From positions 1-64,000 of the forward strand of contig JABUQX010022082.1 of assembly GCA_015478945.1 (NCBI GenBank): 64,000 nucleotides of DNA. Reading direction: 5' to 3'. The notes beneath the pieces are model-generated. The model was not told the DNA's origin. It did no database searches and worked only from the letters and a program-made list of their open reading frames with translations. Of this stretch, positions 10,644 to 20,342 are shown in pieces. Within the stretch, counting starts at the first letter, position 1, and every line of letters begins with the position of its first letter. This DNA comes from Trachelipus rathkii. Its lineage: Eukaryota > Arthropoda > Malacostraca > Isopoda > Trachelipodidae. Made by a program: the position numbers and the translations under genes.

Positions 10644-12277
10644 TTAATGTCCCTTCATTTTGGTTCTAAGTTTGAATATTATCGATGAACGCCGTTTCTT
10701 TTTCGTAGAAACACGATAAGATTAGAAAATAAATCCACTTGAAAGAGAACAAATAACCTGTATTATAGTATGGAACTTTTATCAGACTCTCGTCTCTTTT
10801 ATCTCGTTTCTTTCGCGAATTATGCTTCTCTTGTTCTTCGTGAGATTCTTATATTTCAAATTATCTTTAAAATATTACGTACGCCTTATTACGCAAACTA
10901 TTTTGGGTGTCTCAATTTTTTTAACGATCGCCCACACAAATCCCTTCCCCTCTCTCACGCAATCCTCCTTACCGCATTCTAGTCGTCACCCATCCTGCCG
11001 ACTACACCAACCTCATAATCTTTTAAAGATAGCACCCCGACGCGAAAGCTTTTTAAAGTTTTGCTAGTTTTCTAGATACGATGGTGTTTTTTGGTGATAT
11101 AACGGGTGAACTAGAGTTTTCCGTGCAATCTTCATTCAAGACGACGCATGCTTTCTAAATCGATTCTTCTCGTAGATTTCATGCGTACATTCGTTTGACA
11201 TTTTTATCAATAACGCTCTTAAAATATTCGTTTATATTTTTTTTTCACATCTTGAATACCACTTTACGTCGAGCTCATTCGTGCCGTACGACGAAATCAT
11301 AAATAATTATTTCTCTGAAAATTTAATACTTTTTAAAACTCGTTTGTAAAAATGGTGCAACTTTCTTCTTTCCGACTCATGACGCGTGTTTCTATCGCGT
11401 ACGCGTTACTCGCAGAAAGATTGAAATATATAAGATTTTTCCCCCCCTTTTTTCTTTTCTAAGGGAGAAAAAAAAAAAAGGGTTTTTTTTTCAAATTTAT
11501 CCTAAAAGGAAAAAAAAAAAAAAAAGGTTTTTTTTTTTTTTTTGGGGGTTTTTTTTTTATTCACTTTGGTATTTTTTTATAACTAAAAAATATTTAAGCA
11601 AGACGTATTTTTAAGGTATTGTGGGGCGGTGGGGCGGATGTCTTCGTGAGGTGGATAGAAATTAATTAAATAATCATGTCGACGTAGTAAACATATTATG
11701 TGGCGCACGGGGAGACTTATAGTAGCGAATATTAAATATATTTGCATACATACCTGATTTACAGTATGTATCGAATCGAAGAATGAAACAAGAGATGTGT
11801 TCGCGAAGCATTCAGTCGAGGTTAAATGGTTAGGGGTTGGGGTGTTTGGGACGATGGGCGGTGTGAGATGAAGAATTAGGGCGCAGCAAAATAAAACGCA
11901 ACTTCGATAAGTCGATAATTTTTCAAAAAGAAAATGTAGGATGAGAATCACATGTACGAGAGATCAAACGCTTGGATTCGTCGATACCAAAATCATACGA
12001 GGCTGATTAGTGACTTACGTCCTCATATACTCCGATCGTCTCTTCGTTAATTTTACAATGGAGGAGGGGAGGAGGAGGAGTTTCGTGCTTCGATGTTTGC
12101 AGGATATTTTAATTTCTAAAAGCTATTTTGTCGATTTTATTTATTAGCGTATGTATGTGTTATCTTTCGACAAGGGGTCCAGTGGTCAGGGACGTGGGGC
12201 AGCCACGAGGTGATTAAAATTTCTAGCGGTTAGAATTAATCTTTCCAAAAGAAAGCGTAATCAAGAACTTTTCTTTG
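10644..12277. other. Long region without an intact gene; homopolymer-rich
   Basis: Only weak ORFs are present. Two overlapping plus-strand frames (10770-10982, 10822-11067) are hydrophobic and could be a remnant of a small membrane protein. A 122-codon minus-strand frame at 11583-11951 lacks ATG. Between 11441 and 11575 runs of A, T, C and G up to about 16 bases alternate, which suggests either an assembly artefact or a collapsed insertion site. I see no RNA gene. Confidence 0.4.
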
Positions 12278-12521
12278 TCACACGGTCTTGTCAACCACGA
12301 GAGTGGCGTAGGCTTCGGTACCGTCGGCGCTGAAAAAGCGCGGTGCCGCAGGAAAGAGGTATTCGACGGGAATAGTTTCGGCGCTCTTTGCTTGTTGACA
12401 CATAATTTTAGTCGCGAGCAACTAAACAGACTAAATCAGTTTCGGCGAAGGGTTGCGACTCGACGAAGGTGCGTCGACTAATTCGTTGATACTTTGAAAT
12501 GCGGAGTGCTGGAGGGTGCAT
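12278..12521 (-). pseudogene. Small unidentified gene in two adjoining frames
   Basis: Two short coding-like ORFs lie four bases apart on the minus strand: ATG 12519-12521 to TAA 12408-12410 (37 residues), and ATG 12401-12403 to TGA 12278-12280 (41 residues). Both use ordinary codons, and a TATATAACG sequence precedes the first (about 12552-12560 on this strand). They may be a single gene of about 80 codons with a frameshift near 12404-12408, or two tiny genes. No family is recognised. Confidence 0.3.
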
Positions 12522-12742
12522 CACGGGGACGGTGTGCTCGCGCGAAAAGGCACGTTATATACTACAGAAAATAAGACATAAATCAATAATATTAATTAAT
12601 ATTTTTAAATTAACGGAGAGGTCTGGTTAGTTGTTTGTTCGGTAAATTCGTTTAAAAAGAGTATGCATTTCAAGGTTTCGTTGTTCGCTTGCTCTATAAC
12701 GTTACCTTTGCTGTATCAATTTTTTCTAGAATTCTTCCATCA
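12404..12742. other. Spacer upstream of small gene and downstream of PIF-like gene
   Basis: Apart from the first half of the small broken gene (to 12521), 12522-12742 is AT-rich and contains no ORF. It would hold the minus-strand promoter of that gene and the 3' end of the PIF-like gene. Confidence 0.35.
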
Positions 12743-14488
12743 TCACCAAAATAGGAGGTCGAAATCGATCGGGTTTTGAGGTGTAAAATTTCCCAGAACG
12801 TTTTCGACGGGATGGACGTAAAAAGCCGCTCGCGATGGAATCGGCCCGAACGTTAGGCTCGGAAGAGTGTCTCCGAAATGCTCGTAAATAGAAGGAACTT
12901 TAACGTTGACGCCACCGCCGCCGCCGCGTCCGCCGTAGTTCATCGGAGCGGGATAATTAATTTGGTCGACGGGGAGGTATAAAACGGCTCGCGTAGCGTT
13001 CGTATGATCTTGGTTTGGTGGTAGAACTATCGGCGAAACTATACTCGTGGCGTTATTCCTTAGGTTCGTAATCCAAGACACGGGGCCGTCAGTGTATGAC
13101 CTATAACATTTGACGGAGTCCGACGTAGGTAAGACCGTCGTCGTCGTCGTCGTCTTCGAAAGCTTTCCTTCGACTTTCTTCTTCGGACGTAGACCGATTA
13201 AAGGCGCGCTTCCCGCGAACGGCGTCGATTCGTCGCCGTAAAGCGCGTTGCAATTTTGTGAGGAATTCGGATGGCACGTATATTCGTCGATGTCGTACGT
13301 CACCTGCGAATCGTCGACGCGAGTTAGTTTGCACGGATTAATAAAACATTTCCCCCCCGGATTCATGTGATAGAGGGAAGGAAGATTCTCAGGACGAATC
13401 TTCAACATCGAGTTACCGTTGACGTCCATCCCCCTACATCGGCAATGCAACATATTCCTCGCGAAAAAATTCGGGTCGTTGATCATTTCGACGTACTGAG
13501 AAACCGACGCCTTATCTAATTTTTTAAAGAACTCGGCTTTCGATAAATCCGCGTGCGTTAGAATGGGCTCGCCGTTGGCCGCGTCCACCAAATAATTAAC
13601 GCCCTTCCACGCGGGATTATACCTGAATTTGAACGGATCGTATCGGCAAGCCACGTTAGTCGTGCACCGGGATCCGCCGAAATAATTCGGATAACGGCAG
13701 TGACATTTGAACTTTAATTCGCTGTCGTCGTAGACTAAAAATCCAGCAACGTTGCTGCACCGCACGCCCTTATCGTCTCGGGCGGGAATCGTTGGATAAG
13801 AAAAGGCCTTTCGCGAAACGTGACAATATTTTTTGGACTCCTCTAGTAAGGTGTTATTGAAGATCCCTTTCACGTTGTCTATGAGGTAAGCATCTTTCGA
13901 TTTGCAAAAGACGACGCAGTCCGAGTCGGTCGCGTCATTTGAACCGATTTCCGTCGGTTTATCCCAACACTTGGTAGCACCGGTTGATTTGAGTTTCGAA
14001 AACTCGTTCCCGCTTTCGCTTTCGTCGGATAAAATATAGTTCCTTAGAATTAATAATTTATCCAAGCTTCCTCCGATCTTCGTCGTTAATTTCGACAGCT
14101 TTGCGCTGTCGTTGGAAGTCGGTGGCACGTCTTTCTTCCCTTTCCGTCCCTTCTTATAGATGACATCCTTAGTGATATCGATGCCCCGAGTTCGAACGCC
14201 TCTAGGCAAATTAAAGGGGTTGCCATCCTTTGTTAAAAAGGTGTAGTTAGGATAGTGGCGAGTTACGGTAATATTCGAGGCGTTTTTGAGTTTTATTACT
14301 TTACTTATTGCGCGCTTGAGGTTTAAAGGTTTTAAACGACCCTCGTTTTTTATTCGCCGTTTCGTCTCGTCGTAAAGAACGACCGGGTCTCTATCGACTA
14401 TTTTCGCGACGAAGCGATTCGTAAAAATGAAAAATAATACAACGGAAAAGGAGAGAAGGATTAGCAAAAAAAGGCCAGTAAAATTCAT
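12743..14488 (-). CDS. PIF-like cysteine-rich envelope protein (581 aa)
   Basis: The start is ATG 14486-14488. Residues 4-26 form an uncleaved hydrophobic anchor, followed by a basic stalk (30-120) and a cysteine-rich ectodomain (about 170-480), giving a type II topology. The segment Lys-Cys-His-Cys-Arg-Tyr-Pro-Asn-Tyr-Phe-Gly-Gly (261-272), then Cys275 and Cys281, matches the C-x-C-x-x-P-x-x-x-G-G pattern recurring in PIF-1, PIF-2 and PIF-3 of baculoviruses, nudiviruses and nimaviruses. A second C-x-C lies near residue 360, and C-x(4)-C pairs follow. In those viruses PIFs form an envelope complex needed for oral infection. Which PIF this is cannot be decided by eye; length fits PIF-1 or PIF-2. 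The C-terminal 100 residues are Pro/Asn-rich with a Gly run. The gene is intact although its neighbours are decayed. Confidence 0.6.
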   Translation of the reverse strand: MNFTGLFLLILLSFSVVLFFIFTNRFVAKIVDRDPVVLYDETKRRIKNEGRLKPLNLKRAISKVIKLKNASNITVTRHYPNYTFLTKDGNPFNLPRGVRTRGIDITKDVIYKKGRKGKKDVPPTSNDSAKLSKLTTKIGGSLDKLLILRNYILSDESESGNEFSKLKSTGATKCWDKPTEIGSNDATDSDCVVFCKSKDAYLIDNVKGIFNNTLLEESKKYCHVSRKAFSYPTIPARDDKGVRCSNVAGFLVYDDSELKFKCHCRYPNYFGGSRCTTNVACRYDPFKFRYNPAWKGVNYLVDAANGEPILTHADLSKAEFFKKLDKASVSQYVEMINDPNFFARNMLHCRCRGMDVNGNSMLKIRPENLPSLYHMNPGGKCFINPCKLTRVDDSQVTYDIDEYTCHPNSSQNCNALYGDESTPFAGSAPLIGLRPKKKVEGKLSKTTTTTTVLPTSDSVKCYRSYTDGPVSWITNLRNNATSIVSPIVLPPNQDHTNATRAVLYLPVDQINYPAPMNYGGRGGGGGVNVKVPSIYEHFGDTLPSLTFGPIPSRAAFYVHPVENVLGNFTPQNPIDFDLLFW

Positions 14489-14579
14489 TTTTAACGCTAC
14501 GTGAGCGAGGATTTTATTATTATTTTCGTTTAATCGTTGAATTAAATATTTATATTATCATTATAATAATAGGCGAGTA

Positions 14580-14870
14580 CTAACAATAGCAGCATTTTTC
14601 CTTTTCGATTTCGAGGGGAAGAAATTTTTTATTTTCGATATTTTTGTTGAAAAAGCTTCCCTGGTCACTTTCTCCCTCTCCGCTCTTAATGACCAAATTT
14701 ACGAGGGATTGCCATTCCTGCTGCTGGTTCAAATGTATCGTCGACAATTTTTCCTGGTACCTTCGTCTATAAGAAGACGCGTAATTTTCGGGGTCGCCGG
14801 GAATTTTAGAACGGGCGACGGGCGGAGTTTGCAGAAAAAAGCAAAGATGGTATAAATAATCTGTTATCAC
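14580..14870 (-). CDS. Small unidentified protein, start uncertain
   Basis: The open frame runs from near 14885 to the stop at 14580-14582, ending in a Cys-Cys-Tyr-Cys tail. No ATG occurs; GTG 14868-14870 is the only start-like codon, and a TATTTATAC sequence lies just inside it, so the first codons may be upstream DNA and not protein. The body (Pro-Gly-Asp-Pro-Glu-Asn onwards) has a charged, helical look with a Gln run. It lies 91 bp upstream of the PIF-like gene on the same strand and may be cotranscribed. The missing ATG may mean a damaged 5' end or a short upstream exon. Confidence 0.4.
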   Translation of the reverse strand: MITDYLYHLCFFLQTPPVARSKIPGDPENYASSYRRRYQEKLSTIHLNQQQEWQSLVNLVIKSGEGESDQGSFFNKNIENKKFLPLEIEKEKCCYC

Positions 14871-15168
14871 TATATGATAACCTTATAGCTTGCTTCATAT
14901 ATAGTCGAACGATGGGTCTGTTTTAAACACCAATGATTTCTTAAACAAAGCACACAATTTTATGGAACGATCAAAGACTCTTTTATGTCATTAAATTTTA
15001 ATGCATCACGTTTTCTTTTGGCGGTAATCGTTTAAGTGTAGATCGGCTAAAGGCGGGCGCAGGTTAGTCGGTTCTTTAGGTGCGTGAAAAGTCACGACTT
15101 TTCGTCGATAGCGTCCTTTTTACTTCATCCGCGGTTTTTATTTTTTCTTGCTCTCCAATAGTAGGAAT

Positions 15169-15333
15169 TTACTTCTCTTTCGTCGTCGTGGATTGTCGTT
15201 CTCGTCGGCATACCGTCGCGGGCGGGGGTCGTCGGTCGTCGTCGTCCGTGACTGCTGCTGTGTCTACGCTAACGGCCGCCTCGGTAAAGTATGCGGTGAT
15301 ATTGCTTGATGTGATTAAAATACTCTGAATCAT
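15169..15333 (-). CDS. Short ORF (54 aa) with TATA box
   Basis: The ATG is at 15331-15333 and the stop at 15169-15171. A TTTATATACT sequence about 45 bases upstream (15375-15384 on this strand) looks like a TATA element. The peptide contains an Asp run and a Pro-rich turn. Coding-like sequence appears to continue in the next frame downstream to about 15090, so this may be the intact front of a damaged gene. No family is recognised. Confidence 0.3.
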   Translation of the reverse strand: MIQSILITSSNITAYFTEAAVSVDTAAVTDDDDRRPPPATVCRRERQSTTTKEK

Positions 15334-15666
15334 TTTTTTCGGCAATTGGGAATCGTGTCGAAGCTTGATGATAAAAAACCAGAGTATATAAATTTATTAG
15401 TCAAATCTTTATACTGCGAAGAGGTTTTTGATTTTTGTTATTTTGACTTTTCGAGAGAGCTTTAGGCCCCGTTGAAATTTATGAAGAAGCCTAAGAGTTG
15501 GTAGGTGATTTCCCAGTCTGAACCTTTGATTACTGGGGGGGATTTTGGGGCAGGTTTTATAACCTGCATGATTCCGCATCTGTGAACAATAAATCGTAAA
15601 ATGGCGCGGTAAATTGTAGAGACTTAAAACAACGTGGTCAGGTGTCGTATCGCCTCAAATGGTGTT

Positions 15667-16089
15667 TTATTTGGATTGTTTTGCGAGGCTGTAGATTGTT
15701 TGGTGTTTGTTCGGGTCGCGTGCTGTAAATAGTGTGCAGGGTGGAACTAGAGGAGTTGGTAGCGCGCGAGAACACTAACCGACGGAGAAGTTTAGTTCGC
15801 GTTGTGAAGCGAGGATAAAGTCGGTGGTTGAAGAGTGAAGTATGTGGGGTCCGAATGCGGCGGGGGGATGATGTGTGTTTGGAAAGGGCTGCGGAAATTG
15901 TGAGACCCGGCGATCTGGATGTGTTGGTGCGCTGCGTGGGGGGCGCGTGTTGTCTAGGGGGGCTTTTTGGTATAGTGTGTGTGGAATTTTTTTGATTAGT
16001 GGCGTTTCCGTTCGATTGCTTCTTCGTTTTTTTTTTTATCTCGCAGCCCGACGAAATCTACGTTTACTGTTTTTGAAAATCAGGTTCAT
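15667..16089 (-). pseudogene. Possible decayed Pro/Thr-rich ORF
   Basis: An ATG at 16087-16089 gives 17 codons to TAA 16036-16038, followed by an A11 run. The adjoining frame then stays open for about 84 codons, with a TAG at 15774-15776 and another 34 open codons to 15667. The long open stretch in AC-rich sequence, using varied codons, suggests a former gene, but composition alone could also produce it. Confidence 0.2.
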
Positions 16090-16391
16090 GTGTGTTTTCG
16101 GGGTTTTTTCAGTTTGGTGTGGCTGAAGGCGGATAAATTGGAACTCTGAATAAAATTATAACCGTTGATTGCGAATAACAGCTCTTTGTCGAATAAAAAC
16201 AGGGAACAGCCAGCGATTATCTCTCGTCGTCGGTTGTTATTATCGTCATATTCAAGGGTAATGTGGTTGTAATTGCTTCGGGAGGGTTGTTGAGATGATT
16301 GTGTGTGCGTGCCGCGGTCGCCGGCGTTTAGTGATAATTCTTATTTATAATTGATCAATTTCTTTATCAGGAGCAAGCGTAAAACTAACGA

Positions 16392-16502
16392 ATGAGGAAC
16401 AAGAGAAAGGACTTCTCCGACTTACGTATCATGCTAGCGTTGCTGCCTTGTTTTGTGTTGTTTACAGTTTTTTCCTTGTTTTCTCTTTCCTTGCTTGATT
16501 GA
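16392..16502 (+). CDS. Possible 36-aa single-span membrane peptide
   Basis: ATG 16392 to TGA 16500-16502. The peptide has a basic N-terminus (Arg-Asn-Lys-Arg-Lys) and then one hydrophobic segment of about 20 residues. Large arthropod DNA viruses often encode such small membrane proteins, but an ORF this short may be chance. Confidence 0.2.
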   Translation: MRNKRKDFSDLRIMLALLPCFVLFTVFSLFSLSLLD

Positions 16503-17074
16503 AGAAGATACTCGTTTTGCCCGAAGAGTCTAGATGGCGATCCATGAGCGGTCGAGACAATATTTTTTTCTGTTTTTTTAATTCGCTTGAAGATATTCTC
16601 GCTAACTTCTTATAGGTGATCCTTTGCAAGTTTCTCAAATTTTTGACTTTATAACGGATATGGTCCCTGCTGGGATATGCGTTCGGTGGCCAAATTGTTT
16701 CTTATGAAGTTTTATCTTATTTAATACATCTTATCGATAAGATCAGATCGCCGCTTAGATGGTAGACCTTCATCGATCTGCTGGCGAAATCAAGCAAAAA
16801 TAAATAAAAATAAATTATTTGATTTGAAATTTTTAATTTTTTACCTAATTTTTTTTAACAATATTTAATATATAATATTTTATATCAAAATTTTTGTTTA
16901 ATATTATTTTGGTAATTTTTTATTATCGACAATTTTTATAACATACAAGTGCGTAAGGAAATTGAAAACTAGTTTGATGGTTATAAAACGCTTTTATTTT
17001 TTTCACAGTATATGAATTCCATCTGCAAGCGACTAAATTCAGTCAATAAGAAGCGAATACGAGTTTACAGTTAC

Positions 17075-19168
17075 TCAAGAAAATTTATTTAAGCAATAGT
17101 TGGCCTGTAAGGAATTTGAGGCGATGACTCCAATATCTTCGTTTGATGAAACTACTTCCCTACAAATTTTTATGAATTTATTTATATTGAAATTTTTTTC
17201 GAATTTTACCGTAGATCTTCGAATTTGGCTTTGAAAAGATTTCGCTACCGAATTATTTTCAAAACAAGCGGCGTCATTACGGCACCCGTCGGTTTTCAAC
17301 ATAAAGTTGATTATTCGGGATAACGTTTTCTCGTCTTTTATGATTTCGCGGATAGCGTTGATTACTGAGAATAAGAGTTTAATGAAAAATGATTCATAGG
17401 CCTCCAAATCTTCGTCGGTGAGCGTATCCGATTGTAAAATCATCTCAGTTAAAATCATTTCCAAATGCGAAATTTTAACCACACTATGCGACTTGCAAAG
17501 AGCGAGAATCGCCAAAAAGATTCCGCTATGGGTTTTCATATCCCTAGGGCGATTTTTCTCCGCGTTTATTATGGGGCGAGTAACGAATTTCCTCTCAATC
17601 GCGCTATCGCATACGTTATTTAGCTTCCAGAACGACGTAACTCGGTCCTCGTTCGTAATATTGTCTCTATCAGTCCATACTCGAGCTACGTGGGACATTA
17701 GAGTGCCGAGAAAGTTATTTTCGCAGAGAGTTTCCCCAAACACGACCGAAAAATTCCCTCTGCCGTATTTTAATTCATCCCATATTTCGTCGCACCGATG
17801 TAGCGTATTAACAACGATTCGCTGCGAAGACCTAAGTTCGGTTTCTAATCTATCTACGAACATTAATTTTCCAGTTGAATCCACAAAACCGTACGGAAGA
17901 AAATTTTCTTTATCCCGATACTGAACCGGCTGCCGCTGCCCGTTGGACGACAGTTTTGTTTTTTTTTGCTGGGGTAACAAAGCTTCCTCGGCATTCGCGG
18001 CTGCTCGCGACGCGGCGGCTAATGCACCCGGTGCTGCCGATGGAGCGTGGAAGCGAAAGTTATTTTTCATTTCGTTCACAATTATCAGCATTTTTTCTTT
18101 TCGCGATTGGGTTATATAGGCAGCAGAAGCAGCAGCAGCATTATCGGTGCACTTTAATTGTTGAAATATTATATGAATCGGCCGGAAAATGTTATAATAG
18201 GATATGAAGGAAACCAACTTTTCAAATTTGGTAGCATATACGTCTTTTTCATGGGCGAGGTCTTTATCGAAATCGGACAAACACTCGTAAACGGCCATTT
18301 GCAAAAATGGAAATAAAATGCTTTGCCCGATTTGGGAGAGAGAAATTGGTTTTTTGACGATGACGTCAAATAATGAGAGGGAGCAAAACGCCGTCAACAT
18401 GATGGCCAATATATCGACGGTCGCCGTTTTCATATTTATGTTTAGGAACGCTTCCCTTAACGGAAAGTGGAAAACGTTAGTAAACGCCTCTTTTTCATCT
18501 CGAGTTTCCTTTTTTAGATACTCGAAATGGGCTTTGCTCGTGTGCGAAATATATTTACCCAGTAGGAATAAAAGTAATTCTGGATGGGTTTTGTGGATGG
18601 TGTTCAAATCGACGCCGTATTGTTGACAGAAAAAATTAATCGTTTGAACGCAATCGCATCCCCTCCATTGTTCCGGTCCGTACTTTTTATTGAACGAAAA
18701 CTCCGAGATGATGGTATTGATGTATCTTCCCCTGCAGACGAAAAAAGGTACGAAGTCGTGTATTTCAAATCGCGCGTCCTGTTCGCCTAATTGCTGGAAT
18801 AAAATATCGAAACTCTGAGAAACGGCGTCGCCACTATCGTTTCGAAGCGACGACGACGACGACGCCATTTTGGTTAAAAAATTAATCATCGTATTCCACA
18901 TCGGGTTCATCAAATTCTCCGTTTCTTTCCCGAATTTTCCGAGGTGTTTGAAGATATCGGAAAAATCTTTTCTCGAAAACGACTTTTTTTTAATGATATT
19001 TCCAACGATTTCCGCCAGCGCCCTGAGCCGCATGAACTTGTTAAATTCATCTTTCGCGGGTTTATTACCGGGATTATGGCGAAGAAAGCCTAAGACTTCG
19101 TCGAATTCGGATTGAGCCGGAATTCTAGCGATTTTCAAACCGTCTAATAAATAATACCGCTTCGCCAT
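17075..19168 (-). CDS. Unidentified 697-aa protein
   Basis: The ATG is at 19166-19168. The protein is mainly helical-looking and soluble, with a Ser run near residue 103, an Ala-rich segment (about 375-395) followed by a Gln/Lys linker, and several single Cys residues without a zinc-binding spacing. No catalytic motif is recognised. It is the last of five minus-strand genes running 23067 to 17075, spaced 60-300 bp and separated by AT-rich spacers containing AATAAA-type signals, so each is probably transcribed separately. Size and composition are similar to the proteins at 5898-8767 and 55522-58083, and I suspect structural or assembly roles, but that is inference. Confidence 0.75.
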   Translation of the reverse strand: MAKRYYLLDGLKIARIPAQSEFDEVLGFLRHNPGNKPAKDEFNKFMRLRALAEIVGNIIKKKSFSRKDFSDIFKHLGKFGKETENLMNPMWNTMINFLTKMASSSSSLRNDSGDAVSQSFDILFQQLGEQDARFEIHDFVPFFVCRGRYINTIISEFSFNKKYGPEQWRGCDCVQTINFFCQQYGVDLNTIHKTHPELLLFLLGKYISHTSKAHFEYLKKETRDEKEAFTNVFHFPLREAFLNINMKTATVDILAIMLTAFCSLSLFDVIVKKPISLSQIGQSILFPFLQMAVYECLSDFDKDLAHEKDVYATKFEKLVSFISYYNIFRPIHIIFQQLKCTDNAAAASAAYITQSRKEKMLIIVNEMKNNFRFHAPSAAPGALAAASRAAANAEEALLPQQKKTKLSSNGQRQPVQYRDKENFLPYGFVDSTGKLMFVDRLETELRSSQRIVVNTLHRCDEIWDELKYGRGNFSVVFGETLCENNFLGTLMSHVARVWTDRDNITNEDRVTSFWKLNNVCDSAIERKFVTRPIINAEKNRPRDMKTHSGIFLAILALCKSHSVVKISHLEMILTEMILQSDTLTDEDLEAYESFFIKLLFSVINAIREIIKDEKTLSRIINFMLKTDGCRNDAACFENNSVAKSFQSQIRRSTVKFEKNFNINKFIKICREVVSSNEDIGVIASNSLQANYCLNKFS

Positions 19169-19413
19169 TTCCTTTTTTTCGGTTTTTGTTTAGGGGTAAG
19201 AAAATTAAAAGTGGAAGAACGATTCAATGTTGTAAAAAGAAAAATAAAAAAAAAATTTATTAATACGTTTATTTATTCATATCTTTATTTATTTATTTCC
19301 TATTGTAAAAATGAAAAATAAAAAAAAATTGTTAATACGCTTATTTATTTATCTCTTATCGTAAAAAACGAAAAAAAAATTAATTAATAATTCGTTTATT
19401 TATTATTTCTTAT

Positions 19414-20283
19414 TTAATAAACGCGATCATTCGAGAAGGCGACGAAAGCCGCTAAATCCATAATATTTTCTCCTATACTATTCGACCATCTCGCGTATTC
19501 GCTATGGCTTTTGATTAAAAAATGAAGGTCGACGTCCACGAAGTAATTATCGACGACGTCGCCGGCTCTCTCGCCCCCGGCTATCCCTTCTTTATTATAT
19601 TGTCCTCCATCGTCCACCCCGAAATTCGTCTTCGCGCCGCTGTCGCCATTTCCTTTTCCGTTCTCGTCGTGGGAAATCTCGCCGCTTTCTTTTTTTGATC
19701 TTAAAGAAGAGTATATTTGATCACGCGCTACAAATTTCTGTCTGAGATTTTGAGATAGTTCCGCGAGCTTTAAGGGTGCCGATTTTTCGTCGACGTCGTC
19801 GCCACCCCCACCGTTAGAGCCAACGCCGCCGATGTTTCTACTATCGCCTATAATTTTGTTATTTCGGCTCCTTTCATCGAAAAATTTCCTATACGAAAAC
19901 ACCCTCTTTTGGAATTTAGTTTTGTAATCATCGACAATATAACCATCCTCAGCGTCGAAATCAATATTACGTTTAAACCTAAAATCCGCTTTATGCGAAG
20001 GAAGCGTCGTTCCGAAATTAAACCTATATTCTAATTCCGAAAAGGGTATAGGAGATATTAATTTCAGTTTCGCGTACTCGTCTGGGCGATCCCCGTAATA
20101 CGTTTTGGCGGCGGCGAGTATGGTAAAAGCCTTCGATTTTTCGTTCCCTCTATATATCACTGCGAATTTTTTTTGACTTTTCCAGCGTCCATATAAAGCG
20201 TATAGAAATTCGACGCTCATTTTCTGGTACAAATTAAATCCGATCGTCAAGGTGGCGAGCTCGAAAGGGTTTATTTCTTCCAT
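19414..20283 (-). CDS. Unidentified 289-aa protein
   Basis: The ATG is at 20281-20283. The N-terminal 130 residues look like a compact domain (Phe/Tyr-rich, mixed alpha/beta). A Gly/Asn/Asp linker around residues 150-165 and a second Gly-rich acidic stretch (about 205-235) follow, with a short conserved-looking C-terminal segment at the end. No motif or membrane segment is recognised. It lies 59 bp downstream of the histone-fold candidate at 20343-20969 on the same strand, and the stop overlaps an AATAAA-like sequence. Function unknown. Confidence 0.7.
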   Translation of the reverse strand: MEEINPFELATLTIGFNLYQKMSVEFLYALYGRWKSQKKFAVIYRGNEKSKAFTILAAAKTYYGDRPDEYAKLKLISPIPFSELEYRFNFGTTLPSHKADFRFKRNIDFDAEDGYIVDDYKTKFQKRVFSYRKFFDERSRNNKIIGDSRNIGGVGSNGGGGDDVDEKSAPLKLAELSQNLRQKFVARDQIYSSLRSKKESGEISHDENGKGNGDSGAKTNFGVDDGGQYNKEGIAGGERAGDVVDNYFVDVDLHFLIKSHSEYARWSNSIGENIMDLAAFVAFSNDRVY

Positions 20284-20342
20284 TTAGCGAAATAAAAAAT
20301 ATTTTCCTTCGGGTTGATTTTTATCGTTCGAAAAAAATACAT

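Larger units (their letters stand above)
14871..17074. other. Long region with only weak ORFs
   Basis: No intact gene of normal size is present. Three possibilities are listed separately: a 54-codon minus ORF (15169-15333), a damaged AC-rich minus frame (15667-16089) and a 36-residue membrane ORF (16392-16502). The plus strand between 15440 and 16350 is GT-rich. From 16800 to 17000 the sequence is AT-rich and leads into the 3' end of the next minus-strand gene. Confidence 0.4.

Noticed and set aside
15875..16126. Plus-strand 83-codon ORF
   Set aside because: GTG start, GT-rich composition and better coding character on the opposite strand.
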